A DNA stretch of 64,000 bases from Streptomyces sp. NBC_00223 (GCF_036199905.1 NZ_CP108109.1:6013501-6077500); one strand, 5' to 3'. Numbered from the stretch's first letter, positions 1 to 9,667 are shown. Notes: generated by a model not told the origin, from the letters alone. Made by a program: numbers and translations.

Positions 1-1402
1 GGACGCGGACCAGGTTGGTGGTGCCGGGGACGCCGGGCGGGGAGCCGGCCGTGATGATCACGGTGTCGCCCTTGGCGTACTCGGAGAGCTTGAGCATCTC
101 CCGGTCCACCAGCTCCACCATCGCGTCGGTGTTGTCGACGTGCTCGACCACGAACGCCTCCACACCCCAGGTCAGCGCGAGCTGGTTGCGGGTCGCGGCG
201 TCGGTGGTGAAGGCAAGCACGGGCGCGGGCACCCGGTAGCGGGCCAGCCGGCGGGCGGTGTCACCGGACTTGGTGAAGGCCACCAGCGTCCGCGCGTCCA
301 GGAAGTCGCCCAGCTCGGCCGCCGCGCGGGCCACCGCGCCGCCCTGGGTGCGCGGCTTCTTGCCCGGGGGCAGCGGCTGGAGACCGCGGCACAGCAGCTC
401 CTCCTCGGCCGCCTCCACGATCCGCGACATCGTCTTGACCGTCTCGATCGGGTACTTGCCGACGGAGGACTCCGCGGAGAGCATCACCGCGTCGGCGCCG
501 TCGAGGATCGCGTTGGCGACGTCGGACGCCTCGGCGCGGGTGGGCCGGGAGTTGGTGATCATCGACTCCATCATCTGGGTCGCCACGATCACCGGCTTGG
601 CGTTGCGGCGGCACATCTCGACCAGCCGCTTCTGGACCAACGGCACCTGTTCGAGCGGGTACTCCACGGCGAGGTCGCCGCGGGCCACCATCACCGCGTC
701 GAAGGCCGCGACGACGCTCTCCATGTTGTCGACCGCCTGCGGCTTCTCCACCTTGGCGATGACGGGGACCCGGCGGCCCTCCTCGTCCATCACCCGGTGG
801 ACGTCGCGCACGTCCTTGGCGTCGCGCACGAAGGACAGCGCGACCATGTCGACGCCGAGGTGGAGGGCGAACCTGAGGTCCTCGATGTCCTTCTCGGACA
901 GCGCGGGCACGTTCACCGCGGCGCCCGGCAGGTTGATGCCCTTGTGGTCGGAGATGACCCCGCCCTCGACCACCAGCGAGCGCACCCGCGGGCCCTCGAC
1001 CTCGATGACGCGCAGCGCCACGTTGCCGTCGTTGATCAGGATCGGGTCGCCCTGCGAGACGTCGCCGGGCAGGCCCTTGTACGTGGTGCCGCAGATCGAG
1101 CGGTCACCGGCCACGTCCTCGGTGGTGATGGTGAACTCGTCGCCCGCGACCAGCTCCACGGGTCCGTCGGCGAACTTGCCGAGCCGGATCTTGGGACCCT
1201 GGAGGTCGGCGAGCACGCCGACCGCCCTGCCGGTCTCCTCGGCCACCTTGCGCACGCGCTGGTAGCGGTCCTGGTGCTCGGCGTGGCTGCCGTGGCTGAA
1301 ATTCAGTCGGGCCACGTTCATGCCTGCCTCGACCAGCGTCTTGAGCTGTTCGTAGGAGTCGACGGCGGGACCCAGGGTGCAGACGATCTTGGCTCGGCGC
1401 AT
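1..1402 (-). CDS. pyk: Pyruvate kinase (3' end outside window)
   Basis: Catalyses phosphoenolpyruvate + ADP to pyruvate + ATP, the last glycolytic step, in the cytoplasm. The protein begins MRRAKIVCTLGPAVDSYEQL and continues with the GMNVARLNFSHG segment typical of the family. The end of the visible frame reads GSPPGVPGTTNLVRV, close to the usual C-terminus, so only about ten residues should be missing. The ATG is preceded by AGGATAG. The gene lies 65 bp downstream of ackA on the same strand, so it may be the last gene of a pta-ackA-pyk transcript, or be read from a promoter in that gap. The family assignment is secure; only the far end is unseen. Confidence 0.96.
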   Translation of the reverse strand, partial: MRRAKIVCTLGPAVDSYEQLKTLVEAGMNVARLNFSHGSHAEHQDRYQRVRKVAEETGRAVGVLADLQGPKIRLGKFADGPVELVAGDEFTITTEDVAGDRSICGTTYKGLPGDVSQGDPILINDGNVALRVIEVEGPRVRSLVVEGGVISDHKGINLPGAAVNVPALSEKDIEDLRFALHLGVDMVALSFVRDAKDVRDVHRVMDEEGRRVPVIAKVEKPQAVDNMESVVAAFDAVMVARGDLAVEYPLEQVPLVQKRLVEMCRRNAKPVIVATQMMESMITNSRPTRAEASDVANAILDGADAVMLSAESSVGKYPIETVKTMSRIVEAAEEELLCRGLQPLPPGKKPRTQGGAVARAAAELGDFLDARTLVAFTKSGDTARRLARYRVPAPVLAFTTDAATRNQLALTWGVEAFVVEHVDNTDAMVELVDREMLKLSEYAKGDTVIITAGSPPGVPGTTNLVRV

Positions 1403-1467
1403 GGGCGCTATCCTATCGGTTTGTTCCGCTCCGGAATAATCCAGGGGCTTTGTGGTCAGGGGGAAGG

Positions 1468-3324
1468 TCAGCCGCGGGCCAGCGCGTAGGTGTCGCGGGC
1501 GATCTCCAGCTCCTCGTCGGTGGGGACCACGGCGACGGCCACGCGCGAGGACTCCGCGGAGATCAGCCGGGCGCCGCTGCCGCGTACGGAGTTGTGCACC
1601 GGGTCCAGCACGATCCCCAGGCCCTCCAGGTCGGCCAGCGCTGCCGCGCGCACGGCGGCGGAGTTCTCGCCGACGCCCGCGGTGAAGGCGATCGCGTCCA
1701 CCCGGCCGAGGACGGCCGTGAAGGCGCCGATGTACCGGCGCAGCCGGTGGGTGTACACGTCGAAGGCGAGCCGCGCGGCCCTGTCGCCCTCGCCCATCCG
1801 GCGGCCGATCTCGCGCATGTCGTTGGCGCCGCACAGCCCGAGCAGGCCGGACCGCTTGTTGAGCAGGGTGTCGATCTCGTCGGTGGTCATGCCGCCGACG
1901 CGCTCCAGGTGGAAGACGACCGCCGGGTCGATGTCGCCGGACCTGGTGCCCATCACCAGGCCCTCCAGCGGGGTCATGCCCATGGAGGTGTCCACGCTGC
2001 GGCCGCCGCGGACCGCGGCGGCCGAGGCGCCGTTGCCCAGGTGCAGCACGATGACGTTGACCTCGGACGGCTCCTTGCCCAGCAGGGCGGCGGTCGCGCG
2101 CGAGACGAAGGCGTGCGAGGTGCCGTGGAAGCCGTAGCGGCGGACGCCGTAGCGGTCGGCGGTGGCGGTGTCGACCGCGTAGCGGGCCGCGGCCTCGGGG
2201 ATCGTGGCGTGGAAGGCGGTGTCGAAGACGGCGACCTGCGGGAGGTCGGGGCGCAGCCGGCGGGCCACCTTGATGCCGGTGATGTTCGCCGGGTTGTGCA
2301 GCGGGGCCAGCGGGACGAGCTTCTCGATCTCGGTGACCACCTCGTCGGTGATCAGCGTCGGCTCGGTGAAGCGGGTGCCGCCGTGCACGACGCGGTGGCC
2401 CACGGCGGCCAGCTCGGGGGAGTCCAGGCCGAGGCCCTGCCCGGCGAGGTCGTCGGCGGCCCTGCGCAGCGCCTCCGCGTGGTCCGCGACGCCGCCCTCC
2501 TCGCCGATCCGCTCCACCAGACCGGACGCGAGCCGGGTGTGGTCGGCCATGTCGATCAGCTGGTACTTCACGGAGGAGGAGCCGGAGTTCAGCACGAGCA
2601 CGCGCGTGCCCCGGCCCGCGCGGCCGTCTCCCCCGGTTGCCGGGCGGGGGCCGGTGGTCTGGCGTCTGTCGTTCGTGGGGGCGGACGGTCCGCCCGCCCG
2701 CTCGCGCGGCGGGTGCGCGGGTGCGGCCTGCGGGCCGGTGGCCGCCTGATCGTTATCCGCGCGGGCGGACGGCCCGCCTGCCGGTGGTGGGTGTCCTGCG
2801 CGGCCCTCTCCCCCGCTTGCCGGGCGGGGCCCGGTGGTCTGGCGTCCGTTGTCCGCGGGGGCGGACGGTCCGCCCGCCCGCTCGCGCGGCGGGTGCGCGG
2901 GTGCGGCCTGCGGGCCGGTGGCCGCCTGATCGTTGTCCGCGCGGGCTGACGGCCCGCCTGCCGGCGGTGGGGGCGTGGTCTCGCTCGGGTGTCCCGCGCG
3001 GCCGTCTCCCCCGCTTGCCGGGTGGGGCCCGGTGGTCTGGCGTCCGTTGTCCGCGCGGGCGGACGGTCCGCCTGCCGGCGGTGGGGGTGTGGTCTCGCTC
3101 GGGTGTCCCGCGCGGCCGTCTCCCCCGCTTGCCGGGTGGGGCCCGGTGGTCTGGCGTCCGTTGTCCGCGCGGGCGGACGGTCCGCCTGCCGGCGGTGGGG
3201 GTGTGGTCTCGCCCGGGTGTCCGGCGCGGCTGTCCTCCCCGGTTGCCGGGCGGGGGTCGGTGGTGGCGGGTTCGTTGTTCGTGGGGGCGGAGTCCCCGTC
3301 GGCCTGGTCGGGGGGCGGGGTCAC
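1468..3324 (-). CDS. ackA: Acetate kinase with an unusual N-terminal repeat extension
   Basis: Acetate kinase interconverts acetyl phosphate + ADP and acetate + ATP, working with Pta. The catalytic part begins at VLVLNSGSSSVKYQLID (GTG at 2601) and runs about 377 residues to the stop, a normal AckA length, with family motifs such as GHRVVHGG, VFDTAFH and RRYGFHGTSH. The same frame stays open upstream through a ~700-bp Pro/Ala/Gly/Asp-rich tandem repeat to a GTG at 3324 that overlaps the pta stop as GTGA. That start would give a 618-residue protein with about 240 extra residues. I annotate the long form because of the coupled start and because repeat units of 180 and 114 bp preserve the frame. 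The conservative alternative is a start at 2601. That the core encodes AckA is certain; the extension is an inference. Confidence 0.9.
   Translation of the reverse strand: MTPPPDQADGDSAPTNNEPATTDPRPATGEDSRAGHPGETTPPPPAGGPSARADNGRQTTGPHPASGGDGRAGHPSETTPPPPAGGPSARADNGRQTTGPHPASGGDGRAGHPSETTPPPPAGGPSARADNDQAATGPQAAPAHPPRERAGGPSAPADNGRQTTGPRPASGGEGRAGHPPPAGGPSARADNDQAATGPQAAPAHPPRERAGGPSAPTNDRRQTTGPRPATGGDGRAGRGTRVLVLNSGSSSVKYQLIDMADHTRLASGLVERIGEEGGVADHAEALRRAADDLAGQGLGLDSPELAAVGHRVVHGGTRFTEPTLITDEVVTEIEKLVPLAPLHNPANITGIKVARRLRPDLPQVAVFDTAFHATIPEAAARYAVDTATADRYGVRRYGFHGTSHAFVSRATAALLGKEPSEVNVIVLHLGNGASAAAVRGGRSVDTSMGMTPLEGLVMGTRSGDIDPAVVFHLERVGGMTTDEIDTLLNKRSGLLGLCGANDMREIGRRMGEGDRAARLAFDVYTHRLRRYIGAFTAVLGRVDAIAFTAGVGENSAAVRAAALADLEGLGIVLDPVHNSVRGSGARLISAESSRVAVAVVPTDEELEIARDTYALARG
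2631..3300. repeat. Tandem repeats between pta and the ackA catalytic domain
   Basis: At least two nested repeat families are visible. A 180-bp unit starts at 2631 and again at 2811. A 114-bp unit starts at 2987 and 3101, with a partial third copy from 3215. Each carries a palindromic core of the type GGCGGACGGTCCGCC, for example at 2680-2694. Both unit lengths are multiples of three, so on the minus strand the ackA frame is never broken. It would encode a disordered Pro/Ala/Gly segment with repeated PPPAGGPSARADN-like blocks. Other frames are also open because of base composition, so openness alone proves nothing. Confidence 0.85.
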
Positions 3325-5432
3325 GAGGGGGCTCCCTGGGGGCGGGGGGATTCGTCGACGATGTCCTGCGCCTGGATCGCCGTGATCGCGACCGTGTTCA
3401 CGATGTCCTGCACCAGCGCGCCGCGCGACAGATCGTTCACCGGCTTGCGCAGCCCCTGGAGGACCGGGCCGACCGCCACCGCGCCCGCCGAGCGCTGCAC
3501 GGCCTTGTACGTGTTGTTGCCCGTGTTCAGGTCGGGGAAGACCAGCACTGTCGCCTGCCCGGCCACCGCCGACCCCGGCATCTTCGTGGCGGCCACCGAG
3601 GGCGCCACCGCCGCGTCGTACTGGATCGGCCCCTCGACCAGCAGGTCGGGACGGCGCTCGCGCACCAGATCCGTGGCCCGGCGGACCTTGTCCACGTCCG
3701 CGCCCGTACCCGAGGTGCCCGTGGAGTACGACAGCATGGCGATCCTCGGCTGCACGTCGAAGCGCAACGCCGTGCCCGCCGCCTGGATCGCGATGTCGGC
3801 GAGCTGTTCGGCGTCCGGGTCCGGGTTGACCGCGCAGTCGCCGTAGACCAGGACCTTGTCGGCCAGGCACATGAAGAACACCGAGGAGACGACGGCCGCG
3901 TCCGGCCGGGTCTTGATGATCTCGAAGGCCGGGCGGATCGTCGCGGCCGTGGAGTGCACCGCGCCCGAGACCATGCCGTCGGCCAGGCCCTCCTGGACCA
4001 TGAGCGTGCCGAAGTACGACACGTCCGCGACCACGTCGTACGCCAGCTCGTAGGAGACGCCCTTGTGCGCGCGGAGCTTGGCGTACTGGGCGGCGAAACG
4101 GTCCCGCAGCGGTGACGTCTGAGGGTCGATGATCGCCAGATTGGGGTCGTCGAGCGCGATGCCGAGGTCGCCGGCCCGCTTGCGCACGGCGTCCTCCTCG
4201 CCGAGCAGGGTCAGCTCGCAGACGCCACGGCGCAGCAGCACCTCCGTGGCGCGCAGTATCCGGTCCTCCGCTCCCTCCGGCAGGACGATCCGCCGCCGGT
4301 GCGCCCGGGCCCGCTCCAGCAGGGCGTGCTCGAACATCATCGGGGTGACCCGGGCCGACCTCGCCACCGAGAGGCGTTCGGTCAGCTCGGCGGTGTTCAC
4401 ATGGGTCTCGAACAGGCCCAGCGCGGTCTCCGCCTTGCGCGGGGTGCCCGCGCCCAGCTTGCCGTCGAGTCCGGACAGCTCGGCGGCGGTCGGGAAGGAG
4501 CCGGTGGGCACCGCGAGCACGGGGGTGCCGGGGGCCAGCCGGTTGGCCAGCGCCAGGATGTCCGGGCCGGGCCGCTCGTCCAGGGTGAGCAGCACGCCCG
4601 CGATGGGCGGGGAGCCCGCGGAGTGCGCGGCCAGCGATCCGATGATCAGATCGGCCCGGTCGCCCGGGGTCACCACGACACAGCCCGGGGTCAGCCGCGG
4701 CAGGAAGGTCGGCAGCATCGCACCGCCGAAGACGAAGTCCAACGCGTCCCTGGCCAGCCCCGCGTCGTCGCCGAGCAGCACCTGCGCGCCCATCGTCTCC
4801 ACGATCTGCGCGACCGTCGGCGCCGACAGCGCGGGCTCGTCGGGCAGCACGTACACCGGTACGGGCAGCGTCCGGCCGAGCTGCTCGGCGGTGTCCTCGA
4901 CCACCCCGGGGTCCACCCGGTTGGCGATCATCGCGATCACGTCGCAGCCGAGGTTGGTGTACGCGTGGTGGGCGTTGCGGACCTCGGCGACGATCGACTC
5001 GGCGCTCTGGTGGCGACCTCCTATCACCGCGAGCACGGAGGCCCCGCACTCGTTGGCCAGCCGCGCGTTCACCCCCAGCTCGGCGGGCAGGTTGGTGCCC
5101 GCGAAGTCGGAACCGAGGATGAGCACCGTGTCGTAGGACTCGGCGACCCGCAGATAGCCCTCCACCAGCCGGGCGGTCAGCGCCTCCTGGCCCTGCTCGG
5201 CCTGGAGCGCGGCGGCCTCCTCGTAGCCCATGCCGAAGACGGTGGACAGGTCCTGGGTGAGGCGGTAGCGGCCGCGCAGCAGCTCGAAGATCCGGTCAGG
5301 GGTGTCGTGCACCAGCGGGCGGTAGACACCGACCCGGTCCACCTGCCGGGTCAGCAGCTCCATCACCCCCAGCTCCACGACCTGGCGGCCGTCACCGCGG
5401 CCGATCCCCGTGACATAGACGCTGCGCGTCAC
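3321..5432 (-). CDS. pta: Phosphate acetyltransferase, long DRTGG-containing type
   Basis: Converts acetyl-CoA + phosphate to acetyl phosphate + CoA; with AckA it forms the overflow/acetate-activation pathway. The 703-residue protein has the three-part layout of long Pta enzymes: an N-terminal P-loop-like domain (SVYVTGIGRGDGRQVVELG at the start), a central DRTGG-like domain, and a C-terminal PTA_PTB catalytic domain beginning near FEHALLERARAHRRRIVLPE and including LADGMVSGAVHSTAATIRP and SYSTGTSGTG. The start is GTG. Its stop codon overlaps the proposed GTG of ackA, and the region upstream is shared with the divergent ldhA. Confidence 0.95.
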   Translation of the reverse strand: MTRSVYVTGIGRGDGRQVVELGVMELLTRQVDRVGVYRPLVHDTPDRIFELLRGRYRLTQDLSTVFGMGYEEAAALQAEQGQEALTARLVEGYLRVAESYDTVLILGSDFAGTNLPAELGVNARLANECGASVLAVIGGRHQSAESIVAEVRNAHHAYTNLGCDVIAMIANRVDPGVVEDTAEQLGRTLPVPVYVLPDEPALSAPTVAQIVETMGAQVLLGDDAGLARDALDFVFGGAMLPTFLPRLTPGCVVVTPGDRADLIIGSLAAHSAGSPPIAGVLLTLDERPGPDILALANRLAPGTPVLAVPTGSFPTAAELSGLDGKLGAGTPRKAETALGLFETHVNTAELTERLSVARSARVTPMMFEHALLERARAHRRRIVLPEGAEDRILRATEVLLRRGVCELTLLGEEDAVRKRAGDLGIALDDPNLAIIDPQTSPLRDRFAAQYAKLRAHKGVSYELAYDVVADVSYFGTLMVQEGLADGMVSGAVHSTAATIRPAFEIIKTRPDAAVVSSVFFMCLADKVLVYGDCAVNPDPDAEQLADIAIQAAGTALRFDVQPRIAMLSYSTGTSGTGADVDKVRRATDLVRERRPDLLVEGPIQYDAAVAPSVAATKMPGSAVAGQATVLVFPDLNTGNNTYKAVQRSAGAVAVGPVLQGLRKPVNDLSRGALVQDIVNTVAITAIQAQDIVDESPRPQGAPS

Positions 5433-5681
5433 CCCTGTGCTCCGATCTCCTGGCTTCCCGGCGCCCCGGTTTCCCGGTTCCGCGTACGGGCGTACGCAGA
5501 CAAAACGCTAACGCGCCCGCGAAACGCGTGCCCACCGAGGTCACCTGGCGGACACGCACCGCCGGGGCGGCACGCTCAGCCGCAGCTCAGCACCCGCGCC
5601 GATGGTTCCCCCTCGCGGGGTGCCGGGGATCGCCGCGCGGTGCACGTAGGGTGAACACGAGCGGACAAGGAGGGCGACGCG

Positions 5682-6680
5682 GTGGAGATCCTCGCGACCG
5701 GAGTGCAGCGCGACGAGCGGCCCCTGCTGGAGCGGGCCTTCGCGCCCCGCCACGGGATCCACTGTGTGGAGACCTTTCTGACCCCTGACACCCTCCCGCT
5801 CGCCCAGGGTTACGAGGCCGTCTGCACCAGTGTGAACTCCCAGTTGGACGCGCCCGCCCTGGAGACCCTGGTACGCGGCGGGACCCGGCTGATCACCCAG
5901 CGGTCCACCGGCTACAACAACATCGACCTCGCCCACGCCGAACGCCTCGGCATGACCGTCGCCCGGGTCGCCCGCTACTCCCCGTACGCGGTCGCCGAGT
6001 TCGCCTGGACGCTGGCCGGCGCGCTCAACCGCAAGATGGTGCGGGCCGCGAGCCGCACCCGGGACTTCGACTTCCGGCTCGACGGCCTGCTCGGCCGGGA
6101 CTTCCACGGCCGTACGGCCGGGGTGATCGGCACCGGCGCCATCGGCACCGCCTTCACCGCGATCGCCCGCGGCTACGGGATGCGGCTGCTCGGCTGGGAC
6201 ATCACCGCCAACCCCGAGTGCGCCGAGATGGGCATGGAGTACGTCGAACTGGACCGGCTGCTGCGGGAGTCGGACCTGATCAGCCTGCACGTACCGCTGA
6301 TGCCCTCGACCCACCATCTGCTCGGCGCCCGGCGGCTGGCCGAGATCAAGGACGACGCGCTGCTGATCAACACCAGCCGCGGCGGCCTGATCGACGCCGA
6401 GGCGCTGGTGGAGACCCTGCGCGAGGGCCGGCTCGGCGGAGTGGGTCTGGACGTGTACGAGGAGGAGGCCGGAATCTTCTTCTACGACAAGTCACTTGAG
6501 GTGATGACCGATGACGTTCTCGCCCGGCTGCTGACCTTCACCAATGTGCTGATCACCTCGCACCAGGCGTACTACACGGTGGACGCGGTCGAGGAGATCG
6601 TCGCGGCGACCGTTCGGAATGTGGACGACTATCTCGCGGGAAGGATCACGGAGTGCACCCTGATCCCGAAGTCCCCGTGA
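5682..6680 (+). CDS. ldhA: D-lactate dehydrogenase (2-hydroxyacid dehydrogenase family)
   Basis: A 332-residue NAD-dependent D-2-hydroxyacid dehydrogenase, most likely reducing pyruvate to D-lactate. The Rossmann motif GVIGTGAIGTAF lies near residue 147. The catalytic Arg lies in INTSRGGLIDAEAL, and the acid pair is in GLDVYEEE and the ITSHQAYYT segment. The EEEAGIFFYDKS stretch is typical of the LdhA subfamily. The start is GTG preceded by AAGGAGG at a good distance. It is divergent from pta and 46 bp before pfkA, so pyruvate-handling genes are grouped here. D-lactate as product is inferred from the subfamily. Confidence 0.9.
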   Translation: MEILATGVQRDERPLLERAFAPRHGIHCVETFLTPDTLPLAQGYEAVCTSVNSQLDAPALETLVRGGTRLITQRSTGYNNIDLAHAERLGMTVARVARYSPYAVAEFAWTLAGALNRKMVRAASRTRDFDFRLDGLLGRDFHGRTAGVIGTGAIGTAFTAIARGYGMRLLGWDITANPECAEMGMEYVELDRLLRESDLISLHVPLMPSTHHLLGARRLAEIKDDALLINTSRGGLIDAEALVETLREGRLGGVGLDVYEEEAGIFFYDKSLEVMTDDVLARLLTFTNVLITSHQAYYTVDAVEEIVAATVRNVDDYLAGRITECTLIPKSP

Positions 6681-6726
6681 TCCGCTCTCCGTTGACCATC
6701 TGACACCCTGACTGGAGACGCCTCTC

Positions 6727-7752
6727 ATGCGTATCGGAGTCCTCACCGCCGGCGGCGACTGCCCCGGCCTCAACGCCGTCATCCGGTCGGTCGTGCACCG
6801 CGCGCTGACCGGCCACGGCGACGAGGTCATCGGCTTCGAGGACGGCTTCGTCGGACTGCTGGAGGGCCGCTTCCGGCCCCTGGACCTCAACTCCGTCAGC
6901 GGCATCCTGGCCCGGGGCGGGACGATACTGGGTTCGGCGAGGCTGGAGCGCGCCCGGCTGCGCGAGGCCGCGGACAACGCGGACGACCTGTGCACGCAGT
7001 ACGGGATCGACGTGCTCATCCCGATCGGCGGCGAGGGCACACTGACCGCCGCCCGGATGCTGTCCGACGCCGGGATGCCGGTCGTCGGCGTGCCCAAGAC
7101 CATCGACAACGACATCAACGGCACCGACCGCACCTTCGGCTTCGACACCGCCGTCACCGTCGCCACCGAGGCCATCGACCGGCTCAAGACCACCGCGGAG
7201 TCGCACCAGCGGGTGATGGTGGTCGAGGTCATGGGCCGGCACGCCGGGTGGATCGCCCTGGAGGCCGGCATGGCCGGCGGCGCCCACGGCATCTGCGTGC
7301 CCGAGCGGCCCTTCGACCCCGACGACCTGGTGGCGATGGTCGAGGAGCGCTTCGCCCGCGGCAAGCGGTTCGCCGTGATCTGCGTCGCGGAGGGCGCCCA
7401 CCCGGCCAAGGACACGATGGAGTACGGCGTCGGCGAGATCGACAAGTACGGCCACGAGCGCTTCACCGGTATCGGCACGACGCTGGCCCGCGAACTGGAA
7501 CTGCGGCTGGGCAAGGAGGCCCGCCCGGTGATCCTCGGCCATGTCCAGCGCGGCGGCGTGCCGACCGCGTACGACAGGGTGCTGGCCACGCGCTTCGGCT
7601 GGCACGCGGTGGAGGGCGCGCACAGCGGCTGCTTCGGCCACATGGCCGCCCTGCACGGCAACCGCATCGCCATGGTCCCGCTCGCCGACGCGATCACCCA
7701 TCTCAAGACCGTCCCCGAGGACCGGATCGAAGAAGCCGAATCGGTGTTCTAG
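6727..7752 (+). CDS. pfkA: 6-phosphofructokinase
   Basis: Phosphorylates fructose-6-phosphate to fructose-1,6-bisphosphate. The 341-residue protein starts MRIGVLTAGGDCPGLNA and has the catalytic PKTIDNDINGTD loop and the sugar-phosphate-binding segments VMGRHAGWIA and LGHVQRGG. At the phosphoryl-donor site it reads IGGEGT. The glycine there fits ATP use rather than the Asp found in pyrophosphate-dependent enzymes, although the Lys of PKTIDND is the residue often seen in actinobacterial group III enzymes. ATP is therefore the likelier donor, but this is an inference from two residues. Confidence 0.94.
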   Translation: MRIGVLTAGGDCPGLNAVIRSVVHRALTGHGDEVIGFEDGFVGLLEGRFRPLDLNSVSGILARGGTILGSARLERARLREAADNADDLCTQYGIDVLIPIGGEGTLTAARMLSDAGMPVVGVPKTIDNDINGTDRTFGFDTAVTVATEAIDRLKTTAESHQRVMVVEVMGRHAGWIALEAGMAGGAHGICVPERPFDPDDLVAMVEERFARGKRFAVICVAEGAHPAKDTMEYGVGEIDKYGHERFTGIGTTLARELELRLGKEARPVILGHVQRGGVPTAYDRVLATRFGWHAVEGAHSGCFGHMAALHGNRIAMVPLADAITHLKTVPEDRIEEAESVF

Positions 7753-7788
7753 GGTCCGGGTACGCTGGGCGGGTACCCGCGGGGCGCG

Positions 7789-7818
7789 GGCACGGCCGGG
7801 CAGCACTTCGGCCGTGCC
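7789..7818 (+). terminator. Hairpin after pfkA
   Basis: Nine-bp perfect stem (7789-7797 with 7810-7818) around a 12-base loop, 36 bp past the pfkA stop. It lacks a T tract, as is common in this kind of genome. Confidence 0.5.
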
Positions 7819-7960
7819 GTGGCCCCGCACGCCCAGCAGAGACGTGACCCACCGGTTCGACCGTGCGCACACCTGAGGTTCTTTTTCGGCCTGTGCAACC
7901 TTTTGGCATTTCCGCCCGTCTTCCGGAGAGCGCTGCGATGAGTGCACGGAAGGACCAAAA

Positions 7961-9643
7961 GTGTTGAAAGCCAGCATCGTCGTACCCATATACAACGCCG
8001 GTGAGTACATCGACGACTGTGCTCCGTCACTGACGGGACAGAGCCTGGGGACCGACGACTACGAGGTGATATACGTCGACGACGGTTCCACGGACGACTC
8101 CCTGGAACGTCTGCGCCGCCTCGCCGAGCTCCACCCGCATGTCCAGGTGCACACCCAGGAGAATTCCGGCTGGCCGGGCAAACCGCGCAATGTCGGCGTC
8201 AGGCTCGCCCGCAGCGAATATGTGCATTTCGTGGACCAGGACGACGAAATCGCCCCCGACGCCCTGGAACGCCTTTACGACCTGGCCGTGCGCAATGACT
8301 CGGACATCGTCTTCGGCAAGACCTACGGCGAAATGCGCGGCCCGGCGGACATATTCCGTCACCACCGCGAGCGCTGTTCCGTCGAGGACACCGATCTCTT
8401 CGAGACCCTCACCCCGCACAAGATGTTCCGCCGGCAGTTCCTGCTCGACAACGACATCCTCTTCCCCGAGGGCCGGGTCCGGCTGGAGGACCAGCTCTTC
8501 CTGGCCCACGCCTACCCCCTGGCCAAGACGGTGTCGATACTCGGCGAGCACCCGTCGTACCACTGGCACAAGCGCACCGACGGCAACAACAACAGCAGCA
8601 CCCCGCCGCGTCCCGAGGACTACTACGGGCATCTGCGCAACGTCGTCCGCGCGATCAAGGAACACTCCGAGCCCGGCCCGGTGCAGGACCGTATGCTGCG
8701 CCGCAACTACCGCACCGAGATACTGCGCCCGGTCACCGAGCCGCGGGTGCTCCAGCGCACCGGCGAGGAGCTGGAGCGCTACTTCACCATCGTCCGCGAC
8801 CTGGTGCGCGAGGAGTTCCCGCCCGGTGTCTCGGCCGGTTTCCCGGCCATCGCCTCCCTGCGCGGCCATCTGCTGGAGACCGGCAGGCTCGACTCCCTGG
8901 TCGAACTGGCCCGCCGCACCCGGGGCATCGCCCTGCGCTACGAGGTCGGCACCACCGGCTGGCGCGGCGGCAGGCTGACCATTCCGGTCCGGGCCTGGCT
9001 GGTCCGCGCCGACGGGCAGCCGGTGACCCTGCTGCGCAGCGGCGACCGGCTGCTGCTCGACCCCGTGCTGCTCGACGGCGTGCCGGGCGTGGACGAGTGG
9101 GAGGTCAAGGACCCCTTCTCGCAGGTGCACGGCGAGGTCGTGGTCAAGGACACCACGCGCTCGACGTGGTGGTACGCCGAGAACGACATGGTGCCCCGGC
9201 TCGAACCGCTCGAAGGCGACCTGTGCCATGTCGTGCTGTCCGCCGACGCGGTGATCGACCCGCTGAAGCTGGCCGGCGGCGCTCCGATGACCCCCGGACG
9301 GCACGAGGTGTGGCTCGACACCCAGCTGCTGGGCCTGGGCCGGCGGCCCCGGCTGACGCTGCCCAAGAAGGCGACCAAGGCCCAGCTGCGCGACGCCCGC
9401 CAGGGCTCGCGGCAGGCCGTCGTCGGCACACCGCCGCGCGTGGTCGGCACCGGCTGGACCGGGCAGAACCAGCAGCTCGAACTCCAGGTCTCGCCGCCGC
9501 GGCAGATGCCGGCGGCCCGCGCGCTGCTGCTGCGGCTCAGCACCGACGACCGGCTGCGCACGCCGGCCAACGCGGTGGGGCGCAGGCTGCCCAAGGGCCT
9601 GCGCAAGCGGCTGCGCCGGGTGCTGAAGTCCGCCGGGCGCTGA
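7961..9643 (+). CDS. Family 2 glycosyltransferase with C-terminal accessory domain
   Basis: The 560-residue protein opens MLKASIVVPIYNAGEYIDDC and carries the GT-A hallmarks VDDGSTDDS (~residue 42) and HFVDQDDEIAPDALE (~90), so it transfers a nucleotide-activated sugar to an unknown acceptor. The GT-A fold occupies roughly residues 1-330. The remaining ~230 residues look like one or two beta-rich domains ending in a basic RRLPKGLRKRLRR tail, as in enzymes acting on wall or teichoic-type polymers. No signal peptide or membrane span is visible. The start is GTG; a TTG directly after it is possible. No glycan cluster surrounds it, so the substrate cannot be named. Confidence 0.88.
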   Translation: MLKASIVVPIYNAGEYIDDCAPSLTGQSLGTDDYEVIYVDDGSTDDSLERLRRLAELHPHVQVHTQENSGWPGKPRNVGVRLARSEYVHFVDQDDEIAPDALERLYDLAVRNDSDIVFGKTYGEMRGPADIFRHHRERCSVEDTDLFETLTPHKMFRRQFLLDNDILFPEGRVRLEDQLFLAHAYPLAKTVSILGEHPSYHWHKRTDGNNNSSTPPRPEDYYGHLRNVVRAIKEHSEPGPVQDRMLRRNYRTEILRPVTEPRVLQRTGEELERYFTIVRDLVREEFPPGVSAGFPAIASLRGHLLETGRLDSLVELARRTRGIALRYEVGTTGWRGGRLTIPVRAWLVRADGQPVTLLRSGDRLLLDPVLLDGVPGVDEWEVKDPFSQVHGEVVVKDTTRSTWWYAENDMVPRLEPLEGDLCHVVLSADAVIDPLKLAGGAPMTPGRHEVWLDTQLLGLGRRPRLTLPKKATKAQLRDARQGSRQAVVGTPPRVVGTGWTGQNQQLELQVSPPRQMPAARALLLRLSTDDRLRTPANAVGRRLPKGLRKRLRRVLKSAGR

Positions 9644-9667
9644 CCGCCGGCCACTGACCGCCGTGCC

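Noticed and set aside
140..1489. Long plus-strand open frame opposite pyk
   Set aside because: Gives a His/Arg/Gly-rich protein with no family character; a shadow of the pyruvate kinase gene caused by high GC.
2637..4115. Plus-strand open frames through the repeat array
   Set aside because: Low-complexity Arg/Gly/Pro translation that continues antisense into pta, with no ribosome site.
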